Of a stretch of DNA of 64,000 nt, positions 52,995 through 60,422 are shown piece after piece. Within the stretch, counting starts at the first letter, position 1, and every line of letters begins with the position of its first letter. The notes beneath the pieces were generated by a model that was not told where the DNA came from, made no database searches, and saw nothing but the letters and a program-made list of their open reading frames with translations. The translations under genes and the position numbers were made by a program. Origin of the DNA: UBA4744 sp963717135 (GTDB taxonomy: Bacteria; Actinomycetota; Acidimicrobiia; Spongiisociales; UBA4744); contig CAVQVN010000009.1 in NCBI GenBank assembly GCA_963717135.1, forward strand, positions 248,001-312,000, read 5' to 3'.

Positions 52995-53504
52995 ATGAAG
53001 GATTTCCACTTAACCATCGTCTCCACCGGTGGGACCATCGAGAAGACCTACGAAACCTCTTCCGGATCGCTGACCAACCGGGAGACCGTGCTGGACCACA
53101 TGCTGAGCCGGCTGCGGGTCCCCGATCTTCGCATCGATCGGATCCGGCTGATGAACAAAGACAGTCTCGAGATGACCGACGAGGACCACCAGCTCATCGC
53201 CCAGACTGCTCATCAGGCCGCGGAGATTGCCGAGGGAGTGATCGTCGTCCACGGCACCGACCGGCTGGCCGCCAGCGGCGAAGCAACCCATGCAATGGGA
53301 GCGCCCGCCACTCCGATCGTCTTCACGGGAGCCATGCGGCCGTTCGAGTTACGCGACACCGACGCCTTGCAGAATCTCACCGAAGCGCTGCTGGCCGTTC
53401 GGTTGCTCGAACCCGGAGTGTACGTCGCCATGCACAACCGGGTATTGGCCTTCCCGGGAGTCGTCAAGGATCGCGCGGCAGGAACCTTCGTCAGCGACAG
53501 TTGA
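52995..53504 (+). CDS. Asparaginase-like N-domain protein
   Basis: The 169-residue protein matches the N-terminal domain of type I asparaginase. It has STGGTIEKT with the nucleophile threonine region, and HGTDRLAASG where HGTDTMxxTA is usual, with the second threonine changed to leucine. A full asparaginase is about 330 residues with a C-terminal domain, which is missing. The stop is followed by an unrelated gene, so it ends here. It may be a binding or partial-activity protein. Confidence 0.7.
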   Translation: MKDFHLTIVSTGGTIEKTYETSSGSLTNRETVLDHMLSRLRVPDLRIDRIRLMNKDSLEMTDEDHQLIAQTAHQAAEIAEGVIVVHGTDRLAASGEATHAMGAPATPIVFTGAMRPFELRDTDALQNLTEALLAVRLLEPGVYVAMHNRVLAFPGVVKDRAAGTFVSDS

Positions 53505-53525
53505 CGTCGCACTAGGGTCAGAGTC

Positions 53526-54155
53526 ATGACGACCATACGACGCCTCACCGACTCCTGCCTGGTGGTCACCACCGACGTCGCTACCACCCTCTTCGACCCC
53601 GGTTTCCACACTTACCAATCCGGAGAGATCGACCTCGACACCATCGGCGACATCACCCGGGTTCTTGTCACCCACGAGCACGGCGATCATGTGAACCCCG
53701 ACTTCGTGAAGTGGCTGATCGATCGGCGATCGGATATGACCGTGTATTCGAACGATGCGGTGGCCGGCTTGCTCGATGGCTACGGAATCGAGGTGAACAC
53801 CGGCGATCCGACCGGGGTTTCCTTCGAAGACGTGCTGCACGAGATGATTCCCACCGGAGCCCAGCCTCCCAACCGGTCGTACACCATCGATGGTGTGCTC
53901 ACCCACCCTGGAGATAGCTATCAACCCACCACCACCGCTCCCGTTCTCGCCCTGCCGCTGATCGTCCCGTGGGGATCAACCACCCAGTCGATGGCCTTCG
54001 CCCGCCGGTTGGCCCCTCGTCAGGTGATCCCAATCCACGACTTCTACCTGAACGAAGGAGGGCGTAGCTTCGTCTACAACATGGCCAAGAACGTGCTGGC
54101 CAAGGCAGATATCGAAGTCATCACTCTCGGGTGGGGCGAGACGGCCACCCTTTAG
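53526..54155 (+). CDS. Metallo-beta-lactamase-fold hydrolase
   Basis: The 209-residue protein has THEHGDH (about residues 49-55), the zinc motif of the MBL fold, and a later HPGDSY and IPIHDFY for further ligands. It resembles the UPF0173-like group. The substrate is unknown. TAGGGT lies 7 nt before the ATG. A heptameric array follows the gene. Confidence 0.85.
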   Translation: MTTIRRLTDSCLVVTTDVATTLFDPGFHTYQSGEIDLDTIGDITRVLVTHEHGDHVNPDFVKWLIDRRSDMTVYSNDAVAGLLDGYGIEVNTGDPTGVSFEDVLHEMIPTGAQPPNRSYTIDGVLTHPGDSYQPTTTAPVLALPLIVPWGSTTQSMAFARRLAPRQVIPIHDFYLNEGGRSFVYNMAKNVLAKADIEVITLGWGETATL

Positions 54156-54190
54156 AGCCACCCCGCCCACCTGTCCGGGCCCGCAACCAG

Positions 54191-54232
54191 AATCCAGGAA
54201 CCTGAAATCTGAAAACTGAAACCTGGAACCTC
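54191..54232. repeat. Degenerate heptanucleotide array, site F
   Basis: Six units run AATCCAG, GAACCTG, AAATCTG, AAAACTG, AAACCTG, GAACCTC. The reverse complement gives CAGGTTT- and CAGGTTC-like units, the same family as sites B and D. The TAGGGT element of the next gene follows directly. Confidence 0.6.
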
Positions 54233-54248
54233 GTAGGGTGAGATCGAC

Positions 54249-55853
54249 ATGACGACCACCGCGGAAGCGACAACCCGGGTTTTGCTCGGCGACGAAGCCG
54301 TGGCGCTCGGCGCCCTGCACGCCGGCGTCACCGCCGCCTACGGGTACCCGGGGACACCTTCAACTGAGATCCTCGAGTACCTCCTCCGTTTGGCCGGTGC
54401 GGGTCCCAAGGTCGCCTGGTGCGCCAACGAGAAGACCGCCTACGAGGCGGCGGTCGGGGTCTCGATGGTGGGACGCCGGGCCCTGGTCGCCATGAAGCAC
54501 GTCGGTCTCAACGTGGCCGCCGATCCTTTCATCAACTCGGCGCTCGTGGAGATCGGCGGAGGTCTGGTGGTGGCGGTAGCCGACGACCCCGGCATGCACT
54601 CGTCACAAAACGAGCAGGACTCGCGGTACTACGCCGACTTCGCCCGCATTCTCTGCTTGGAGCCGGCCGACCAGCAGCAGGCCTATGAGATGACCCGACA
54701 GGCATTCGATCTGTCCGAACGCTTCCACATCCCGGTGATGATCCGCCTGGTGACCCGCCTGGCTCACAGCCGTTCGGTTGTAAAGCCGGGGCCTTCCCGT
54801 CCCCAACGACCGCTCGGCGAATTGCCGGACGGGTCCGATTGGATTCTGCTCCCCGCCAACGCTCGCCGTCGGTGGGTCGACCTGTTGGAACGCCAACCGG
54901 CTCTACTGGCCCATAGCGAAAGCGAAGCCGTCCTGCGCCTCGCTTCCGATCGGTTGGGAGTTATCTCGACCGGCATCGCCCGCAACTACTTCCTCGAAAA
55001 CCTCAACGAGCTCCCGCACGAGCCATCCCACCTCCACATCGGGACCTACCCGGTTCCCGTTCAAGCGGTCAGAAAGCTGGCCGCACATGTCGAACAGATT
55101 GTGGTGCTGGAGGACGGCTACCCCTATGTCGAACGTCTCCTCCGGGGCCTTCTCCCCGAGGTGCTCCCCATCCACGGCAAGCTCGACGGCCGGGTACCGG
55201 CCAGCGGTGAGCTCGACCCCGACGTCGTACGACGCGCCCTGGAGTTACCCGACCGAAGTCCGACCGGCCTGCCACACATCGATTTGGCCGGGCGACCTCC
55301 ACAACTCTGCCGGGGATGCCCCCATAGCGACAGCTTCCACGCCCTCATCGACGCCATGGTCGACATGGAAGGACCGCTGGTGTGCTCCGATATTGGCTGC
55401 TACACCCTGGGGGCGCTACCCCCATATCGAGCCATCCAATCTTGCGTGTGCATGGGCGCATCGATCGGCATGGCCCGGGGTGCCTCCGATGCCGGGTTCC
55501 GGCCGGCCATCGCCGTAATCGGCGATTCGACCTTCCTCCATTCCGGCATGACCCCGCTGCTCGACGCGGTGGCCGACGAGGCCGACCTGACCGTGCTCAT
55601 CCTCGACAACCACACGGTGGCGATGACCGGAGCTCAACCAACGCTTGTTCCTTCCGAGCGCCTGCCCGAGATCATCCGGGGTTTGGGGGTCGACCCCGAG
55701 CACCTCCACGTGCTGCGGGCCAGCCGCAAAGGCGAAGCTGATCTGATCGCCACCATCAAGAAGGAACTCGACCATCCGGGCGTGTCGGTGGTGATCGCCG
55801 AACGGGAGTGCATCGAGGTGGCCAAGCGGGACCGTCAGGAACGAAACCAGTGA
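54249..55853 (+). CDS. iorA: Indolepyruvate ferredoxin oxidoreductase alpha subunit without ferredoxin domain
   Basis: The 534-residue protein has the pyrimidine-binding half (YGYPGTPSTEILEYL) and the core-binding half. CRGCPHSDSF, DIGCYTLG and GDSTFLHSGMTPLLDAV carry the TPP and metal sites. The usual C-terminal two-cluster ferredoxin domain with CxxCxxC motifs is absent; the protein ends shortly after IAERECIEV. The enzyme oxidises aryl-pyruvates with CoA. TAGGGT lies 9 nt before the ATG. The stop overlaps iorB as GTGA. Confidence 0.9.
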   Translation: MTTTAEATTRVLLGDEAVALGALHAGVTAAYGYPGTPSTEILEYLLRLAGAGPKVAWCANEKTAYEAAVGVSMVGRRALVAMKHVGLNVAADPFINSALVEIGGGLVVAVADDPGMHSSQNEQDSRYYADFARILCLEPADQQQAYEMTRQAFDLSERFHIPVMIRLVTRLAHSRSVVKPGPSRPQRPLGELPDGSDWILLPANARRRWVDLLERQPALLAHSESEAVLRLASDRLGVISTGIARNYFLENLNELPHEPSHLHIGTYPVPVQAVRKLAAHVEQIVVLEDGYPYVERLLRGLLPEVLPIHGKLDGRVPASGELDPDVVRRALELPDRSPTGLPHIDLAGRPPQLCRGCPHSDSFHALIDAMVDMEGPLVCSDIGCYTLGALPPYRAIQSCVCMGASIGMARGASDAGFRPAIAVIGDSTFLHSGMTPLLDAVADEADLTVLILDNHTVAMTGAQPTLVPSERLPEIIRGLGVDPEHLHVLRASRKGEADLIATIKKELDHPGVSVVIAERECIEVAKRDRQERNQ

Positions 55854-56461
55854 AATTCGACATCATCCTGGCGGGAGTGGGCGGCCAGGGAGTGCTTTCG
55901 ATTTCGGCAGTCATCGCCGGCGCGGGCGCCCGTTTGGGATGGCAGGTCAAGCAATCTGAGGTACACGGGATGGCCCAGCGGGGCGGGGCGGTTCTCGCCC
56001 ACTTGCGGATGGCCACCGGATCAGTCCACAGCGATCTGATCCCCCGGGGATATGCTGATCTGATCCTGTCTCTCGAGCCGATGGAGAGCTTGCGTTATCT
56101 CGAGTACCTCTCCCCCACCGGCACCATCGCCACCGCGACGGAACCGGTTGAGAACATCGACGACTACCCCGATCTCGATGCGCTTCTGGAGGCCGTCCGG
56201 GCAACGCGGTCGAACATCCTGGTGGAAGCCACCAAGCTGGCCAGGCAAGCCGGCAACGTCAAGACGGCGAACATGGTGATGGTGGGGGCCGTTGCCCATC
56301 TGCTTCCCGTCACCGAAAAAGACCTACTGTCAGAAATATCTACCGCTTTCGGCCGGTTGGGCGAAAAGGTCCTCGAAGCCAATCTCGAGGCGTTCCGGTT
56401 GGGACGGGAGGCAGGAAGACCGTTCTTGCGTCGATTTAGTGCAACCACGGGCGGAAACTGA
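55850..56461 (+). CDS. iorB: Indolepyruvate ferredoxin oxidoreductase beta subunit
   Basis: The 203-residue protein has FDIILAGVGGQGVLSIS and EVHGMAQRGGAVLAHLR, the signature of the gamma-type subunit of 2-oxoacid:ferredoxin oxidoreductases. It pairs with iorA upstream. The GTG at 55850 overlaps the iorA stop. Confidence 0.92.
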   Translation: MKFDIILAGVGGQGVLSISAVIAGAGARLGWQVKQSEVHGMAQRGGAVLAHLRMATGSVHSDLIPRGYADLILSLEPMESLRYLEYLSPTGTIATATEPVENIDDYPDLDALLEAVRATRSNILVEATKLARQAGNVKTANMVMVGAVAHLLPVTEKDLLSEISTAFGRLGEKVLEANLEAFRLGREAGRPFLRRFSATTGGN

Positions 56462-56525
56462 CGCACGAACGGTCTTCAACACCCGTTTCGGCAATCCCGC
56501 CAACACGTCGTAGCCTGAAGCTTCT

Positions 56526-58367
56526 ATGTCATCGGACACCACCACCGCGCCCCGGAGCCAGAGCGACCTGTCGGGGCGGGGTCGAGCCCTGATTGCCCGA
56601 CAGCTTCGTCGCGCCCCGAAGCAGTTCGCGCTCGGAGGTGCCGGGACCCTCCTTTTCGCCGCCGCGACCGTGGCGTCCTCCCTGGTGATGGGCTGGGTGA
56701 CCGACGACGTTCTGCTCCCGGCGGTCGAAGCCGGAGAGGTGGCGACCCCCACCCTGGCCGGAGCCGCAGGCCTCCTGTTGGGCGTATCTATCTTGCGGGG
56801 CGTCGGCATCACCGGGCGCCGGCTGGGCGCCTACGCCGCCCAATATCGGCTGCAAGCCCGGGACCGGACCGATGTAACAGATCGCTATCTCGACCTGCCG
56901 ATTGAATGGCATCGCCGCCACCCGACCGGTCAGCTGCTCTCCAACGTCAACGAAGACGTCGAAGCCGCCTCATTTGTAGCCGCTCCCCTTCCGATGGCCT
57001 TCGGGGTGCTGGTCATGCTGGCCGTGACCGCGGTGCTTCTCGTGCTCACCGACCCCTTTCTGGCCTTGATCGGCTTTGCCGCCGGGCCGGCGATCATGGC
57101 GTCCAACGTCCTGTATCAGCGGCGCATGCGCGCAGTGGCCGCCTCGGCGCAACGGTTGCGGGCTGAAGTGGCCGAGATCGCTCACGAATCTTTCGACGCT
57201 GCTCTGGTTGTCAAGACTCTCGGACGGGAAGACATCGAGGTCGGCCGTTTTGGGGCTAGTTCGGATGCCTTGCGGGACCGGATGGTCGAGGTGGGCAAGT
57301 TGCGGGCGGCTTTCGATCCGCTCATGGAGGCGCTACCCAACATCGGGATCCTGGCGGTTCTGGCCGTTGGTGCCTGGCGGGTCGATCAAGGTTTTATCAC
57401 CGCCGGCACCCTGGTCACTTTTGCCTACCTGTTCCGGCTGGTTGCCTTACCCATGCGAGTTTTCGGCTGGTTGCTCGGTGATCTCCCTCGTTCGGTGATC
57501 GGTCTGGAGCGAATCGAGAGTGTTCTCAACCAGAAGGATCGGGTGGCCTACGGCCGTGCGCAACCCTCCAACCTCGGCGGAGCCACAGCGCAGGCCGAAG
57601 GAGTTGGCTATCTCTATCCGGAAACCCAGACCGATGATCTGACTCAGGCGGAAACCACGCTCAACCCGCCGGAAGATTCCGACGATCGGCGGGGTATCGA
57701 ATCGATAACGCTAAGCGTGCCGTCCGGCAAGACCGTGGCACTGGTAGGTCGAACGGGTTCGGGCAAGTCCACGTTTGCCCACCTCCTCGCCCGGCTGTTC
57801 GACCCGGATCGAGGTGAGATCAGCCTGGACGGCCATGGACTGATCGACCTGGATCGCGGCACATTGGCCAACTCTGTCGGTCTGGTCTTTCAGGAGACAT
57901 TCCTGTTCGACGACACGGTCTTCAACAACATTTCGCTCGGCGGTGACTACGACGAAGCTGCCGTCGTCGAAGCGGCCGAGCTCGCCCAAGCCCACGATTT
58001 CATCATGGACCTCCCCGAGGCATACGACACGCTCGTGGGTGAACGGGGAGCTTCCCTGTCTGGTGGCCAGCGGCAGCGAATCGCGCTGGCCCGGGCATTG
58101 ATCCGTCGACCTCGCCTGCTGGTGCTGGACGACGCTACCTCGGCTGTCGACCCTGCCGTCGAGGCGTCAATACTGGCTGGATTGACCACCCTCGACACCA
58201 CCGTTGTGATCGTTGCCTATCGCCGCTCGTCGATCGTCTTGGCCGACGAAGTCATCTTCATTGAAGGAGGCCGGGTAGCGGGCCGGGGCACCAATACCCA
58301 TCTCTACGAAACGCTCCCCGCCTACCGGGCTCTCATCGACGCCTACGAACACGAGGAGGCAACGTGA
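56526..58367 (+). CDS. ABC exporter half-transporter (membrane plus ATPase domains)
   Basis: The 613-residue protein has a type-1 exporter membrane domain (about residues 30-330), then an ATPase domain. The ATPase has Walker A GRTGSGKST, signature LSGGQRQRI and Walker B LLVLDDATS, with aspartate in place of the usual catalytic glutamate after DD. That suggests the degenerate site of a heterodimeric exporter, with the frameshifted partner supplying the active one. The stop overlaps the next gene. TAGCCT lies 9 nt before the ATG. Confidence 0.9.
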   Translation: MSSDTTTAPRSQSDLSGRGRALIARQLRRAPKQFALGGAGTLLFAAATVASSLVMGWVTDDVLLPAVEAGEVATPTLAGAAGLLLGVSILRGVGITGRRLGAYAAQYRLQARDRTDVTDRYLDLPIEWHRRHPTGQLLSNVNEDVEAASFVAAPLPMAFGVLVMLAVTAVLLVLTDPFLALIGFAAGPAIMASNVLYQRRMRAVAASAQRLRAEVAEIAHESFDAALVVKTLGREDIEVGRFGASSDALRDRMVEVGKLRAAFDPLMEALPNIGILAVLAVGAWRVDQGFITAGTLVTFAYLFRLVALPMRVFGWLLGDLPRSVIGLERIESVLNQKDRVAYGRAQPSNLGGATAQAEGVGYLYPETQTDDLTQAETTLNPPEDSDDRRGIESITLSVPSGKTVALVGRTGSGKSTFAHLLARLFDPDRGEISLDGHGLIDLDRGTLANSVGLVFQETFLFDDTVFNNISLGGDYDEAAVVEAAELAQAHDFIMDLPEAYDTLVGERGASLSGGQRQRIALARALIRRPRLLVLDDATSAVDPAVEASILAGLTTLDTTVVIVAYRRSSIVLADEVIFIEGGRVAGRGTNTHLYETLPAYRALIDAYEHEEAT

Positions 58368-60170
58368 CGATCGTTGCCGACGCTCCCCCGCGCCCGGGTG
58401 CCGCCGCCACGATTCGCCGCGGGCTCAGCCTGTCCCCGGAGCTGCGACGAGGCCTCCCCGGGACTCTGCTACTGGCGCTGGTGGCCACTGCCGGAAGGGT
58501 GATCGTCCCGGTAGCCGTCCAGCAAATAATCGACGGCGGTTTCGTCGAGGGTGGTGTGGACATGGGTTTCGTGATCCGCATGACGGCGGCGGCGCTCGTC
58601 GCAGTGGCGATTACGGCCGGAGCCACGGGCCTGATGCACATGCGACTGGCCAAGGTATCCGAAACGGCGCTGTCTGGTCTCCGTATCCGAGCTTTCCGTC
58701 ACATCCATGACCTGTCTATGTTGCACCAGGCTTCGGAGCAGCGGGGAGTCCTGGTTTCCCGGGTGACCTCGGACGTGGATCAGATCAGCCGGTTCATGCA
58801 GTGGGCCGGTTTGATGTTGATCATCAACGGCGGCCAGGCGCTCCTGGCCCTGGTGGTGATGCTCGTCTACTCGGTGCCGCTCGCCCTGGTGGTCATCGTC
58901 CTGGTACCGCTCATCGTGCTCACCATCCGCTGGTTTCAGAGTCGACTCGAAGTCGCCTTCATGACCGTTCGCCAGCGGGTCGGGCGGATGTTGGCCGTGC
59001 TGGCCGAGGTGGTGGTGGGCGCCCCCGTTATCCGCGCCTACGGTATCGAAGGACGGATCCGATCCCGCCTGGGTTCCGCCATCGAGGATCATCGGTCTTC
59101 GGCGGTCCGGGCCGGTAAACTGTCGGCCACCTTCTCGGGGGTCGGTGAGATCCTCTCGGCGCTGGTGGTTACCGCCGTGCTGGTGGTGGGAACCATCCTG
59201 GCGGTGCATGGCTCAACCACAGTCGGAACGGTGATCGCCTTCCTGTTCCTCGTCCAGCTGTTCGTGCAGCCGGTGCAGATCATGGGCGAAGCCGTCAACG
59301 AGGCCCAAACGGCGGTGGCCGGGTGGCGGCGGGTGCTCGACGTGCTCGATATCGCCCCCGATGTGGCGGATCCCGGACCGGACGGGGTCGACCTCCCCCA
59401 CCGCCCTTTGGGAGCGGTGCTCTCCGAAGTCAGTTTTCGCTATCCGCGGCCGGGCGAGACTGCCGCGGCTCCATCGGGTGCCCGGGCGCTTACCAACGTA
59501 TCGGTTGTGATCGAGCCCAACACCCGGGTGGCCGTGGTCGGCGAAACCGGCTCGGGAAAGACCACATTTCGCCAAGCTGCTCACCCGCCTGATGGATACC
59601 TCGTCAGGAACGGTTTTGATCGGCGGAATCGACGTCCGGACAATCCGTTTCAATTCGCTGCGGGATCGCGTGGTCATGGTTCCCCAGGAGGGCATGTTGT
59701 TCGCCGGGTCTATCGCCGACAACGTCCGCATGGGACGGCCCGAGGCGAACGACGAAGACCTTCGAGACACATTTGACCGACTGGGTCTCAATGAGTGGCT
59801 CGACGAACTCGCCGCCGGCCTGGCCACTCTGGTGGGAGAAAGGGGCAATGCGTTGTCGGTTGGTGAGCGTCAACTGGTCACCCTGGCGCGGGCGGCGATC
59901 GCCGACCCCGATCTGCTGGTACTGGACGAAGCCACCTCGGCCGTCGACCCCGCCACGGAGGTCCGCATCAGCAGGGCCCTGCATCAGCTGACGACCGGTC
60001 GCACGGTTGTGACGATCGCTCACCGCATGACGACCGCGGAGAGCGCCGACCGGGTGCTGGTGTTCGATCAAGGCCGGTTGGTGCAAGACGGGCCCCATCA
60101 CCGGCTGGCTCGCGAAGACGGAATCTACCGCCGGCTCTACGAGTCCTGGCAACGGGGAACCAGTAGCTGA
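58364..60170 (+). pseudogene. ABC exporter half-transporter split by a one-base insertion
   Basis: Frame 1 runs from 58364 with the membrane domain and the first part of the ATPase domain to Walker A GETGSGKTT. The TTT at 59567-59569 then shifts the frame. If one T is removed, the reading continues as FAKLLTRLMD and joins the frame that has signature LSVGERQL and Walker B LLVLDEATS with the catalytic glutamate. The joined protein would have 601 residues. This is a real mutation or an assembly error; the frame after the shift is otherwise intact to TGA 60170. Confidence 0.85.
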
Positions 60171-60188
60171 CTTCTCCCGGCAAGCGGG

Positions 60189-60389
60189 ATGTACCCGAGC
60201 GGCGTCTGGCACGGATGGATTGCCCCGATCACTTTGAGCGTGCAGATCTTCAACGACGACATACGCATCTATGAACCCGATAACACCGGCCCGGCGTACG
60301 ATTCTGGCTTCTACATAGCCATCATCTCCGGGTTCGGGTCGCTCAGTCTGGTCGGTCGCAAAGACAAGAAACCTCGACGTCCCGGATGA
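60189..60389 (+). CDS. Small conserved-looking membrane protein
   Basis: The 66-residue protein has GVWHGWIAPITLSVQIF near the start, then NDDIRIYEPDNTGPAYDSGFYIAII and a basic end. The WHGxIAP segment and the IYE-x-x-N-x-G pattern recall a small conserved membrane protein I have seen in other bacteria, but I cannot name a function. It lies 18 bp after the exporter gene and is convergent with the next gene. Confidence 0.55.
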   Translation: MYPSGVWHGWIAPITLSVQIFNDDIRIYEPDNTGPAYDSGFYIAIISGFGSLSLVGRKDKKPRRPG

Positions 60390-60422
60390 CCCGGCCCCGC
60401 CCGAGGGTGTTGCCGAGAGGCA

